From contig OY754470.1 of NCBI GenBank assembly GCA_963575645.1, positions 26,456,501 through 26,520,500 of the forward strand: a stretch of DNA of 64,000 nucleotides, given 5' to 3'. The notes under the pieces are model-generated. The model saw only the letters and a program-made list of their open reading frames with translations, made no database searches and was not told the origin of the DNA. The DNA comes from Xanthostigma xanthostigma. Lineage: Eukaryota > Arthropoda > Insecta > Raphidioptera > Raphidiidae. Shown piece after piece: positions 43,659-55,935 of this stretch. The translations under genes and the position numbers were made by a program. Position 1 is the stretch's first letter; every line of letters begins with the position of its first letter.

Positions 43659-44133
43659 CAGTGGCGGATTTAACAGGTGGGCAAAGGAGCATTTTCCCAC
43701 TGGGCTCCCGACTGACCAAAAGTTACTTTAGATTTTTGTTATTTTTTGAAAAATATTTTTGAGAGTCCCTTGTAGACAGCACAAGTCAGATGTGCGCTCA
43801 TGAGCCCCTGTTATCTACACATTTGCAATGAGTTGAAATAATAATAAATGATATAAAAAATTAAATGATTTATGTATGTAATAAGTCAATCAATTATTAT
43901 AAACGTCTACGATTTTCTCAACTTTCGTCGAAAATTTTTGACTTATTGCATACGTTCTAGGGGGCCCTCGACAGGGCCACCTGAGGGCATAAAATTCAGT
44001 TAGCGAACATTGTATGGAAAATAGATTGTATAGGACAAAATTGGGGGGGGGGGAGTGTAGTGCTAGAAACTATTGTATAAGAGCCCTTATGGAGATTGGT
44101 CTCACTAGGCCTTTTTTCTTAAATCCGCCTCTG
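43659..44133. mobile_element. hAT MITE, 475 bp
   Basis: Ends CAGTGGCGGATTTAACAGG and, reversed, CAGAGGCGGATTTAAG, flanked by attttatt and aatttatt (7 of 8 match). The interior contains a G run at about 44042-44052 and no transposase. Confidence 0.8.
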
Positions 44134-44141
44134 AATTTATT

Positions 44142-46162
44142 ATTTAATTTGATCGCTTAATTTTTCAGGTCTTTTTTTTAATTTTCGGGCCGAAATATTA
44201 AATTAAAAACTAAAAAATAAAGTGAGAAAAATTGGTCGAGCTTTTTTATTTACTTAAATAAACATATAAATCTGAAAAAAATATCTTTTTTCTTTGCATT
44301 TTTATTCTGTAAATTGTAACATATACTTTCTTGGTGGAGAGTTATGTTTTTCAAAATAAAGAAAAATGATTACTTTACATGGGTGATGCGAATCATTGGT
44401 TTAAAAGTTTAGAAAATCTATTTGAAGTTTATTCGGGGTAAAGCAAATATTCTTGCAACTTCAAAATTCAATTTGTTTGTTTAATGTTTCTTTAAACTAT
44501 ATTTGCAGTGTTTGAAAAATTAAAAAAAAGTTCTTAACTTTATCAATTAATTAACGGAATCCAAATAAAATATGTAACTTAAGAAAAATTGTAAATTGTT
44601 TTTTTTTGCGATCAACTATCATGGAGACCTAAATGAGCATGCATAATGTTTATTTAGTGTCCTATTATTCATTACAACTGCTTCAAATAATATTGTTGCC
44701 CAAGTTTTACCCAGCATAATTATGATGAAATTAGTAAAAACGGAGCCGATATAACTGGCCAACCCTGGAGACGCGTGTGTGTCTGCATAGACTATTCGGA
44801 ACCAAGGCTCACTCGGACCTCATTCATAGAGCGTTTTTGTTTTACGAGTGTCGGCGGACGGATGCTAAACTTTGATGGCGAATGCAGTTTCAGCTAATGA
44901 ACTCTCGACAACTAAATGTCGTTCGTAGATAGCTAACTATCAGCTATTACTGTCTGTTTATGGGTAGGTAACTCATTTACAATGTAATGCGTCAGATATA
45001 TGTTGCCATGCTATGAAAGAGTGGCAGCTCTTTATCATGTTTCTGTTAGAAAATGAAGAGTTGATAAAATATTTTCCAGTGCATAGTTTAGTATTAGTTA
45101 TTGGCGTAACTAGTTGTCTAAGTCATTCATCGCGCTGACAGGTCATGACTTAGCCTACAAGTTGCGCCTATAATTTTATTTAACAATTGCGCGTTATTCA
45201 TGTTTTATTCATTGCCTAAAAAACGAAGCCTAATATCTATTTATTTCTTTATAAAAAAACTGTCAATACTAACAGCACCAAACAGCACGATTCAATGTTT
45301 TGGTTTGAGGTTAGCCGGTTATGAATAAACTCTATGTTGAAAACATTCGGCCTCTCAATTTTAGTCTCAATGGGTAACAACAGGGAGTTGTTGTTACCTA
45401 CTATTTCGTTACGACTCAGAAAATAGTTACGTTTATTTTCATTACTCCACAATGGCCGATCTAGTAGGAATTTTCATTGAGTTATGACAAGTAATTGTCA
45501 CCAGTCGGTAAATGGCTATTTAGGGTTCGGTTTTTAGGCAAGATAAAACATGAATAGCGCGCATGAGTTGAATAAAATAATAAACAGATTCAAAATTTGC
45601 TTAAAAAAAACAGAGACTGTTTCATAATTACATTACACTGTCTAATAGATTTTTTTAATGATAAATTGTGCAATTTTGTTAAAGTTATCGCAAAGCATTA
45701 CATGATTATGCTTTTCACCCTGTATATATATATTGACATGTCCTATATCTTACGATCTACTGGATTAATACAATTATTATTATTACGCAAATAAATAATG
45801 GCTTAAAAAACCTTTTGTAGGTATAAACGCGTATAAATATATTTGTATTTAAGTAGGCATGAGTATACAGGTTAAAAGAATTTTTGACAATTTATTATTA
45901 TTAGGTATTATATTATTATTTATATGCAATCGAAAACTGTTTTGACTGACTAGAATATAGTTTCTGTTATATGATTTTTTCTCTCTCTTTTAAGTGCATG
46001 TTCTCTTATATATGTATTTTGTTTTTGTATTCTCTGTAAATGGGTCTTTCTGTTGAGAATAAATCTATTATTATTATTACTATTATTATCTTAAAGGGAT
46101 TATTTTGGCAGTTTTCGATGAAAGCTCCCAGTCGGCTTGATTTTTTCCACAGAGCTATAAGT
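44142..46162. other. Long non-coding stretch
   Basis: AT-rich. At 46020-46090 a phrase ending 'gagaataaatctattatta' with (ATT)n resembles a LINE 3' tail, but no coding part precedes it. Short open frames (45249-45452, 45597-45794) lack domains. The segment 44755-44900 is more CpG-rich without a recognisable feature. Confidence 0.35.
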
Positions 46163-46364
46163 ACTAGAGTACGCTAGCGGGTATGATTGCTACCTATAAG
46201 TGAAAGTGTCTGCAGTTCAGATAGAGAACGCTGCAATCGTTCCGTATCATTCTTTTTCTCTCATGAGCGCTCGTTGACAGATCGTTAACTGAAGAGGGTA
46301 AGGCGGGGAAAACGATACCCTTATGTAACTAGCCAATTGTAAGCAGGACTCGCGGACTCTAGTT
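46163..46364. mobile_element. MITE with ACTAGAGTACGC ends, copy 1
   Basis: Inverted ends 'actagagtacgctagcg' and 'cgcggactctagt' bound about 200 bp. The internal 'gtgaaagtgtctgcagttca' and 'gagaacgctgcaa' blocks are shared with 56763-56965, where the right end is the same motif. Confidence 0.6.
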
Positions 46365-46442
46365 ACTTATTTAATATCTCTATGATTTTTTCTGACATCT
46401 TCAACAATAATCATCATATTTCAACCAATTTAGTCAAAACAT

Positions 46443-46786
46443 TAGAGCTGTAAAAGTAACGAGAAATTGTGTACCCGTATGTATTCGTTACTTAAAGAAC
46501 AAGTACCCGTTACTTTCGTATCGTTACGTTACTCGTTACTTTTCATACGACATACAATCGTGTACTAACAGCATCAAGCATGTACCGTCGCATCGAGGCG
46601 CGTCGCATACGTGATACGGTATAACTTCGTTCGTATAATGTATAACCGCATCAAACGAGTCGAACTGACATGGTTACGACAGATGCGAATAACGAAATGA
46701 ATTTGTAAGTAACGATTCGTTACTTCGAGTCAGACGATGTACCCGTTACTCAGTAACGAATATACATACGGTTTGTTACAGCTCTA
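46443..46786. mobile_element. hAT MITE with perfect 8-bp duplication, rich in GTTACT
   Basis: The ends TAGAGCTGTAA are inverted copies and are flanked by identical caaaacat at 46435-46442 and 46787-46794. The 344-bp interior holds many copies of GTTACT/AGTAAC clustered towards both ends, a layout suited to repeated transposase-binding sites. No coding sequence. Confidence 0.85.
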
Positions 46787-46794
46787 CAAAACAT

Positions 46795-47417
46795 TAATGA
46801 ATTATACACATAAACATTTCTATTGAATCACTTCGTCCAGTAGTGAAAACAGTATGAATATCCGATCGATAGTTTTTGAGTTTATCGCGTTCAGATAGAC
46901 AGACACTTGAAATAAAAATACAGAGATTTTAGATCTCTAACAACTCTAACAACGGTTGTAATATTCAATTTAAAGTGTTTTTAAAAAGACGCAAATATCA
47001 CACGCACTTTTATTGAACGAGCAATAACCGGTTTACACAAACTGTTTAACTTTGAAAACGTGGGTACCTATATTTACTAACCGTACCTAAGAATATACTA
47101 CATAATGTATGTCGTTGATCGAACTCAACACAACACAATCGCGAGATGCGAGAGCCACCACCCATCCTAACGCATGAATAAATTATGGCATTTTAATGGA
47201 AATCCTAGTGAATTTCTTAACGCAACGTATCTCTCTACTATTACATTAGTTCAAACTTTCGCCTCAGCTTAAATGTTCCTTCAGTGCTTTTTATACAGGT
47301 CGTTACCGAAATATAAGGACCGTTTTGTAGGGTAGTTTCAATAGGTTAAAACCAAGGAGTTATTAAATTTATTATCATAAATATAATACACGATTCGACC
47401 ATGTTGAAAGTATTATT
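46795..47417. other. Non-coding stretch, nothing recognised
   Basis: No repeat partner, RNA gene or coding signal was found. Confidence 0.35.
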
Positions 47418-48018
47418 GAAGTAAAACTTCTTTAGGCACGCTTGACTTGGGAAGTAAGCTGGTAAATGCCTGACGAAAGCGTTTACGGAAGTGCATCATC
47501 GGGCGAGGCGAACGGTGCGTGATCGTTCGAGGCGAACGGTAGTTGAGAAGGAGATATAAGTTAGTGAAGATAGTAAGAGAGAGAGTTATGTTTTCGTATA
47601 TTGAAAGTTGAGAGGGAGATATAAGTTAGTGAGTGCGACAAAGACGGAGCATTAATCGAAATTCTTTTTTTTTGATAACTATTTGACGTTTAAAATGAAA
47701 ACAATTGTTTTTGTATCAAAAATACATTTCATCGAATTTTGTTGCATTTTGTAACGGGAAATAATGTAGGTTAGTTAATAAATCCTTTTAAATGTATTAT
47801 AAATTGTGCTAATAAATATATATGCATATTTTACCTATTAATTAATCAAAAATTATATTTTAAACATTTCGTCTTTGTAGATATGTGCTACAGGGTGAGG
47901 TTATATTGTGTCGTTAAATCAGGATGTCAAATCAAAATATGGTGATAGATTATCGAATATATATTATTGTATCATTATTATATATTATATATGGCAGGAA
48001 GATATTGTTTTACTTTAG
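47418..48018 (+). repeat. Dispersed repeat R3, copy 2
   Basis: It starts GAAGTAAAACTTCTT and ends near 'gatattgttttacttt', an inverted pair. The first 200 bp ('ttgacttgggaagtaagctg', 'gaggcgaacggtagttgaga', 'agatataagttagtgaagat') match the complement of 61500-61637. The centre differs and includes a partial duplication of 'ggagatataagttagtga' (47553 and 47620). Confidence 0.65.
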
Positions 48019-49459
48019 TCGGGTGGTCTAAAGCACATTCGCTTTTTTATTTCATAGTATCGTTTAGAAAATAATGATAGTTTCGTAAGCATATTAGAGG
48101 AAATCAGAGTTACCAGTAAAAGAAAACAAAGAAGTTGTATATTTGTGAAGATGACTTATTGGAAATATTGAACCATATTAAAGGGGTAGTCAGGATTTTG
48201 AAAAAATCGATTTTATTTTTTTAGCGTTTTCTTGTAGTATGATATTTCGAAAATATTTCCTGAAAATTTCAAGTCAACTGAATTAATAGTTTCCGAGATA
48301 ATTAATTATCTAGCCTAGGAATAGATGGCTCGGTGTAGGTAAAACGAAAACTTTAAACGCGTTTTTCTCGAATCTATGTTTTCAAAGTCGGTGACCACTG
48401 TAATTCAAGAACCACTTGATGAATTTTAATGAAATTTTTAAAGCTTATTAAAAACATAAAAAACTAGGACCTAATCGAAGGATTATTATTTTTGTTGTAA
48501 ACTAGCCTCGTGTGCCGCGGCCTTTAGAAATTCTGATGTGGCAAAATAGGTAATGGGTTAGACAGAAAATCGACACTGAATGCTCAATGCGCAAATGCAT
48601 CAACTTACGTCGTGTAGGCAAGCTCATCTAGCTATACAACTGTTAGATTATGCATGGCGTTTTACACCTCTATGTGTTAAATTCGCCCTTCTTATGTAAT
48701 CAAGGGATGTGTAATTTTCGAATAACTTTTACTATTCCAACTTCACAAATGAGGAACGTACGAATGTAGATCCCAATTTACTTTTCAAAATTTTATATGG
48801 CGTTATAGATACACTGGGTGTCCCATTTTAAACGGGCCGTCTTTATATCTCAGAATTTTGCAGACGAGGGGGCAATATAGTGTATGAACACAACATGTCA
48901 CATGTGGCGCCACTGTCGAGATAGCAAGCACAACTTTGTTTTTCAAATGGAAACCCACATTTTTTATTGGCACATTAAAAAGAGGAGAGGAAATGCTGTC
49001 AATGATAATTTAGACTAAAGATTGATGCGTTTAGAGTTTCTGATAATTTTTATTATAACAAATATTTTTCACATCCAGGACATTTGATGCATCACGTAAA
49101 GTAAAGTAGATGACAAACGTCAGGGGAATGGCTAATGTTAAATTCATTAGCTAATCAGGAAAACTTTTGTGTTATTTTCTCTCTCTCTCTTAGATATATA
49201 ATAACAGTTTTATAAGGGATGTTTTCTGTCCCGTTATGTCGGTAAAGTTGGCATTGATATGAAGTGGTAACGAGCGAAAGTGCCATCTTTGTCAAACTCA
49301 GTGTGAAAGTAGGTGTTTTTGTCAGTACATACAAGAATAGAGTTATGCAAAATTGTACGAAAAAAACATGGTCTAGCTCAAAGATTATTTTACTTTAACA
49401 ACCGCCATTTAAGAAAAGGAAATCATAATCTCTGGGTCCTACTTAAAAAATATTTTTAT
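48019..49459. other. Non-coding stretch with weak repeat traces
   Basis: 48730-48800 ('ctattccaacttcacaaatg', 'acttttcaaaatttt') is a diverged R2 start. 48815-48850 ('acactgggtgtcccatttta') resembles a transposon terminus. No gene. Confidence 0.35.
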
Positions 49460-50066
49460 GTATATATATAAGATTCTCGTGTCATTTTTGGCCGCGCTAA
49501 TATTCGAAACCACTGAACCGATTTTAATGAAAGGACCCCGTACAAACCTCCTGAGATTTGGTAATCGGTTAAATTGATTGAAAATTGATTTATTTTATAA
49601 TTAATAGTTTAAAGGTCACTAAGAAAAAGTGTTCATGCGCGCATGGCCTAAAAACCAATAGATTTTTAGCTACAGATATCTTTAGCGAGATTTTATATAT
49701 AGGAATATCTATTCATTTAATTAACAAGCATGTTCCATGTTCTAATTTATTCTTTTATACTTTTTTTTTTAAATAGAAAAATAGTCGAAAACTAGGTAAT
49801 GTTGGAAGGTGTCACGCTGTATAAAATAATAATGTCATATTCGGATTCAGCGCACTCGAAAACATAAATTCTAGAGCTCAGGATTTTTTAAGATTGTGAA
49901 TTCAATGGATATGCCTATATCTAAAATCTCGCTAAACATAATATCTATAGCTAAAAATCTACTAATTTAGGCTATACGCCCATGGACACTTTTTCTTAGT
50001 GTCATTTAAACTATAAAAAAAAAACATTTTCGATCAATTTAACCGAGAACCGGGGTCTTTTCGACA
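49460..50066. mobile_element. Helitron-like 5' region followed by a large foldback
   Basis: 'atatatataagattctcgtg' then 'gaaccgattttaatgaa' is a typical start of a non-autonomous Helitron. From 49530 to 50066 the sequence folds on itself. 'ggaccccgtac', 'cactaagaaaaagtgt', 'gcatggcct' and 'gatttttagctacagatatc' reappear inverted at about 49930-50063, giving arms of about 180 bases around a 200-bp centre. Confidence 0.55.
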
Positions 50067-50155
50067 CGATTTTCTTCAGAATGTTTACGGATTGGTACCA
50101 TGTAAGTATGGAGTTATTTAATCGGTTCAGTCCTTTTTAACTGAGTTTAAAAAAA

Positions 50156-50724
50156 TTGGTTGTCTGTAAAGTCGGTTTACGGACGATAGTTTTACGTGAT
50201 AACGTATTCCGTAATACATAACCTAAATTTATATAATAATTATAATAATTCGAATCTATGATATTGCATCTTTTGCTTCAAATTTAGGTTAATTTTATTT
50301 ATTAAAATTACTCACCACTTATAATATAATTGTTTTTTTTAACTTTCTTTCTTTCGTATTTATTTTAAGTCTCAAAGATTAACTGTCATAATATTTTGAA
50401 AACAATTGTTTCACTGTTTATATAAAATTCCAAAACCTACTTACAATATTTAAGTATTTTCATACGTGAAAAAATTGATTTTTATAATGATAAAATTTGT
50501 ATGAAAACGATTTTTTCGAGAGATGAGACCTAGCTAAAACGATTTTTTGCCCCCCAAAATCCCTTTTCAGTAAATTTCATCCAAATCGTTAGGGCCGTTT
50601 TCGAGAAAAGCACGCACAGGGTCAGGCGGAACGTTAGGAACGTTACACTTTTTCGTGCATGCAGCCGGTGTTTTATCAATTTATAAGATTGGTGATTCAT
50701 CAATTTATAAGACGTTATCACGTC
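50156..50724 (-). mobile_element. H1 element, copy 4 (569 bp), minus orientation
   Basis: The complement starts GACGTGATAACGTC and ends GACAACCAA, flanked by A runs (T runs on the element strand). It is collinear with copy 3 throughout, making this pair the least diverged H1 copies in the window. No coding sequence. Confidence 0.78.
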
Positions 50725-51049
50725 AAAAAAGGAGGAATCTGAGATGACTGTTCAGATTTTCTAACAAAGCGTTCTGAAATCTACCATTAGCATATTTCTT
50801 TAGTTACGTAGTACAAGAATATGCACAATACTTGCAAGTTATATAGTTGCGAATTTTACTTTTGTCCGAAGAGATACTTGACACAGTTTCTACTTTCCAT
50901 ATTAAGTATAAGTTTTACTCGAGAATATTCAGTACACGGCACATGTGTACTGTATAGTTATGCATAATATTATTTTTTCTGGTAGAAATATTTTATAAAT
51001 GTTATATAAGATATGCACTGCTGACCAGCAAACAGGTGAAAACGAGCTT

Positions 51050-51530
51050 TTTTCGCAAAACGGCGCCATACAGTCATCTGTTGGGCGTTGAAGTAACGCG
51101 TTTTTTACCATAACGTTCATTTCATGAGTATAGTTTATTCCATGCTTTTTTTTGTAAAATAGCGCCTGTTGGAAGTTACAGCAACACTCGCTATACTAAA
51201 TGTTTTATCGAAACGGGACGCCATCTGTTGGACGTTAAAGCAACACTCGCCATTTTTAATATTTTACTGCAAGGATAGCGCCATTTGTTGAATACAGCAC
51301 CATCTGTTAAAACAACGTTCTCTAAACAAATTATTTTACGGCAACGGAGGCGCCATCTGTTAGACGGTAAAGCAATGCTCGTTAGACTAAATATTTTACG
51401 GCAACGGGGGCTCCATTTGTTGAAAACAGCGCCATCTGTTGGACGTTAAAACAACACTCGTTGTACAAAATATTTTACCGTAACGGGAGCGCCATCTGTT
51501 GAACGTAACAATAACAAACGCAAACCAGAC
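51050..51530. repeat. GCGCCATCTGTTG minisatellite, degenerate array
   Basis: Repeated blocks 'gcgccatctgttg', 'gacgttaaagcaacactcg', 'tactaaatattttacggcaa' and 'cgggagcgccatctgttg' recur about six times with a spacing of roughly 60-75 bp. It corresponds to the interior and right part of 30620-31128 but lacks the CTAG ends. A Q/N/T-rich open stretch follows at 51541-51665 without a recognisable domain. Confidence 0.75.
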
Positions 51531-52445
51531 TAACATTATGATACCGCTATCTGTGGTCCGATCACAGCCTGAATATCAAAATTCAACGACTACTTTACCC
51601 CAAACTGAATATGTGATACCTCAAAATAAAAATCAAACTTTTTATAATAAAATGCCGTGTCCTTGACTCACAATTATAATAATATTGCAGAAAAAGCTGA
51701 TAATATAGTGCGCCAATCTGTCTTCAGAATTACAATATTTTCCAAGAAAGTCAAAATACTGTTCCGCATTTAAATTATCCGAAACTGAAATTTAAATAGT
51801 GTAGTGCAGTGGCTTTTGTCCGGCCAGTGCATGAAACTATACGTTTTATGTAAGCATTATTCTCGTGGTGGTATTATTCTGTCATCGCAGTATGCGGAAT
51901 AAAATGAACTATTCCTCGGGCACACGTGATATCAATCTGCAGGCAGCGTTGTCACAGTTTGCGTCCAGTGTCCTCGTTGCTGAAATACCTTTATTAATGT
52001 AAACTGTCTAGTTAAATGCTCCAGTTTCTATATTCTGAAAACAATTTAATGGCTCTCTGGTTTTTCTTTTCTTCAAATTGCTGTATAGTGCTTACTATAT
52101 CAAAGGGAGCAATATTACAGGAAACTCTTAGAAAGTAATGTAAATTATATGGCGCACTACAAAATATGTTACGTTGTAAGTGAATGCATCTTTTTAATGG
52201 ACCGAAGAAAAATATTATTTTATTCATTTTGCAAAATTGTAATATAAAACAGTCAAATGGGCGGGAAACAAACAATCAACCGTGCATTCTGGGTAGGCAG
52301 TCTTTTTTTTGTTTGTGAGTCGTTTAAAACTGAGCTTTTGGAACATCATCTCGAAAAGCTGTTTTTCTTAGCGTTAGTTACTAAATAAAAACAAAAATAT
52401 ATATAAATTGATAATAAACTAAGACGGCGTACCTATATGACTGAG

Positions 52446-52610
52446 ATGGTGGAAGTACGGGTATATATGGTGGAGGTGTGGGTATAAATAGAGTATGGGC
52501 ACTTATGGTGGATGTATGGGTATATATGGTGGAGGTGCGGGTATAAATAAAGTACGGGCATTTATGGTGGATGTACGGGTATATATGGTGAAAGTACGGG
52601 AATATTATTA
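52446..52610 (+). repeat. Minisatellite, about 59-bp higher-order unit
   Basis: 'gggtatatatggtgga/gaaag' starts at 52459, 52518 and 52577, a 59-bp period. Each period contains three roughly 20-bp subunits of the type 'atggtggaNgtNcgggtat'. The minus-strand open frame through it, rich in T, P, Y and H, is a product of the repeat. Confidence 0.85.
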
Positions 52611-53794
52611 ACGGAAATACAAAGAATATTCTTGGTAACAGATTAATAATTAAGATTGTAAGCGCACTCACCATAAATAAATGAAAATCAATTATTACAA
52701 ATTATATTATTCTGAAAATAAATAAATAATTCACTGTTTGTAACCGTCATAAAAAATAGTAACACAATTTTGTGCTTATTCAATGCTTTTTTATGTTTAT
52801 TTTATAAGAGAAAAAATGAGATATTTTTAAAAACATTTATACAAAGATTTCTAATAAATAAGTATTTTGGATACAAGAAGTTAAAAAAAAAGTAAAGACA
52901 TTTTTTGTTAGAAAAATGTTTCTACAACAAAAGAATTTTTTGACTGTCACCATGTACGTTAATGCTACTAATGATAATAAACTTTACTTATTTACTTACT
53001 GGCTACAAATATTATTTTACAGAGAAATAGAGTTTAATTTTTTTGTTCTTTTAAAAATATTCTAAAAAAAATGTTTTTTTAGTGTAATGGAAAAAGGTGA
53101 GGTATGCGATTGCTAGTACTGCAGGTTATTGTATTTTTTGTATAGATAAATCAAAAAAGTCCACCCTGTCTCAATAATAAACGTTAAAAATGTAAAGGAC
53201 GTAAGCAAGAGTATGAAATAGATACACAATATGTTTACATTTACGCATAAATTTTGCATTATTTGGAGCCCTAGACTATAATTTGGCCATACCTTTACGA
53301 AACACTCCCTACAATTATGATGAAAAGTAGATATCAAATTTCATGTTTTCAATAATAATGAACTGCATTATAAAGACAACCCTTCTTTTATATACACTGA
53401 ACTCAAAAAATAAAATTGATAATTATTTTTAGACATAGGTATTTAAATACTTTCGAATAAATTAATAATAAATACTTTTTGAAGGATTTTCAATTATAGT
53501 ATCATTTTCTTTAATAAGACAAAATATATTTAAAATGATTGAATGGATTTTTTAAGGTAGTACGAGCACCAAGGCAATTTTAAATAAAAGACTTGATTTT
53601 TTTTTATATGAAGTTGGACTAAGTCTAAACCAAGTCTGAAAATTTTAGGGGGTTTGCCCGACTATTTAAATAAATAAATGACTTCAAAAGTAGGCATATT
53701 TAACATTGGCTTTATGGTAAAACGGTAGATGGATGATATGTTTTCATTGATTTCTCCGGTGGAAATTAAAGAAAAACTATTTAAATTAAAGTTA
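52611..53794. other. Non-coding stretch, nothing recognised
   Basis: AT-rich with homopolymer runs and no repeat partner that I could find. Confidence 0.35.
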
Positions 53795-53915
53795 AAACTT
53801 TAATAAATTATTGAAAACAAAAAAAAACCCGTTGTGCCCGACTAATTAAAAAGATTAAATATCTCACAACGAGTTTTTTATGTTTTTTTTTGTTTTCAAT
53901 AATTTATTAAGGTTT
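53795..53915. repeat. Palindromic MITE-like hairpin
   Basis: 'aataaattattgaaaacaaa' with 'cccgttgtg' on the left is mirrored by 'cacaacgag' and 'tttgttttcaataatttatt' on the right. The arms are about 45 bases and the loop about 30. Confidence 0.75.
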
Positions 53916-54235
53916 ATAATTTTAGTTTATAATTGAAAAGTTATTTGATTTAGAAGTTAGTTTTATTAATTATAAAATATTGATAAATTAATTATCAGAC
54001 GTGATAATATGTGCCCGCTGTTTCTTGTAGTCTACTGCTTGAACTAAAACCGAAATTTAATTTGTACTGTATATTACTAGCGGGTACCTGCAGCATCATG
54101 CGTGTTAACGGAAGCTTTATTTTTATTTATTACCAGCAGGCCTACAGATGCGCCGGTTAATGCGTCATGCGTTACCCACACATTTTTTATTGTTTTATTG
54201 TTCAGCTCTCGAGTCACAGAATTATGTTTTTAAGC

Positions 54236-54443
54236 CAAATCTTCTTGGTTTCCGGACTTGTATGTTGTGGTCCGTTGGTATTTCTACCTGACGTTTCGTC
54301 TACAACTGCGGTAGACATTATCAAAGGCGATGTGGTAGCGGGCGAAGTGTCCTTCTAAGCTGCTCACAGTAAGTGAGTCGACAAACGTCAGTAGAAATAC
54401 CAATGGACCACGGCATACAAGCCCGGAAACCAAGAAGATTTGG
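54236..54443. mobile_element. Foldback with hammerhead-like half-motif
   Basis: Arms 'ccaaatcttcttggtttccg' and its reverse bound 208 bp and include 'ttggtatttctac' inverted. On the minus strand 54326-54288 reads TGATAAT, stem GTCTAC / GTAGAC with a 7-base loop, then GAAACGTCAGG. This is a variant of the recurring motif with a longer helix and a changed first box. Confidence 0.55.
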
Positions 54444-55504
54444 ATCAACACCAGCCGTGAAAGCCTACACACTGTTTTTAAAGTTATAGTATTTCTAAGA
54501 TTTCAATGAGCGTGGATATAGGGTTTATCAAAATCGATCCAGTAGTTTTTTTATCATCAGTAACGTTCAAACATACACCACCCGTAAGAATTTAATATAC
54601 ATTTACGTTTTAGCCATTGCAGTATAGCATAGTGAAAACTCATAATGAACTTTGTAATTTTGTCATTGTTTAATCTATGCGGATTTCTGTACAGTGTTTT
54701 GTTTCTGTTGTCAGCCTTTGGTATACGAAGGCACGCTGTTATCGGTTTCAGCAACTGGCGCCCGCACCGACTTCGAACACGCAACACGCACGATTATTTT
54801 TAGTAGTCACGATATAATGACTCAGGTCGTTTTAGCAATACGCCCACCCGTCCTGTCTCAGTGTCAGGGTTGTAGTTCGATTCCAAAATACGCGAGTTTG
54901 AGAGCTACTCCACGTAGGTTGACTCAAAGAAAAAAATAATGAAGGCACAATTATGCTGTCTTGCAGACAGTATTGTCAGAAAATCTGATTTGACAATGAC
55001 AGCTGTGAGCACTCAAATTTCTGCATTGGAAGAAGATAGAATTTTAAATCGATTCTGCTCGAAAAATTGATCGATTGAAATGATATATATTTTTTTAAAT
55101 ATTATGTATACAAGCATTTAAAATGTGAACATTGAGCCAATTCACTTACAAAGAGCTACTATAACGCTGTAACAGGCGAGAATAGGCATGATGACAGTAT
55201 AAAATAATCAAAGAATAAATGGTTTTAGAGAAAAGTATATGTTGATAGGATTCTAAAAAATGACCAAGTGTTAATATAAACACTAAGATTAATAAGATTT
55301 TTAATAAAATAAAGGTATAAAATACTGCAATCAGCCATGTTAACTGGAACACCGAATGACGTCACGCCTATGTAAATCAAAGAGAATATAAACACTTGAA
55401 GTAAATCACCGTGTCGTTTGAATTTTTGTTGCGATCATTTACTTCTGCATCATTTAATAAGTTGATTTGTTGTTTATTCGCTTTTTTGTGATATTTTAAA
55501 ACAC

Positions 55505-55935
55505 TTATCTCATAGGTTATTTTTGAGGTTAGTTCACTTGCAACTAAAGAAAACCGTACTGTTTTTTTTCTACTAAGTACCTACGTTTAAGAAAATACTT
55601 AATATAAATCATATCATTAAGTTTTACATACATTTCTAAGAGATACCTCTGAACCACAGTTCTACACCCATAAATACAACATCTAATGTAAGCTGTCACA
55701 GAGGCGTGATGTCACGCGTTATCTCATAGGTTATTTTTGAGGTTAGTTCACTTGCAACTAAAGAAACCCCGAACCCGTATTCTGTTTTTTTTCTACTAAG
55801 TACTTACGTTTAAGAAAATACTTAATATAAATCATATCATTAAGTTTTACATACATTTCTAAGAGATACCTCTGAACCACAGTTCTACACCCATAAATAC
55901 AACATCAATGTCAGCTGTCACCGAGGCGTAATGTC
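55505..55935 (+). repeat. Tandem duplication of a 214-bp unit
   Basis: 'ttatctcataggttattttt' begins at 55505 and again at 55719, and the two units agree almost throughout, including 'gatacctctgaaccacagtt' and 'agctgtcac'. The second unit carries a short insertion ('cccgaacccgtattc') near 55765. The duplication looks recent. No gene overlaps it. Confidence 0.9.

Noticed and set aside
51541..51665. Q/N/T/P-rich open stretch after the minisatellite that looks protein-like
   Set aside because: No start, no splice acceptor and no recognised motif; composition alone is not enough.
52381..52674. Pro/Thr/Tyr-rich minus-strand open frame
   Set aside because: It is a product of the 59-bp minisatellite; no signal peptide, splice sites or family match.
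54715..54940. Possible host exon or SINE (open frame with a pyrimidine tract and cag before it, and a 'gtagttcgattcc' box B-like motif)
   Set aside because: No donor site, no recognisable domain and no second copy in the window; box A is not clear. Left unannotated.
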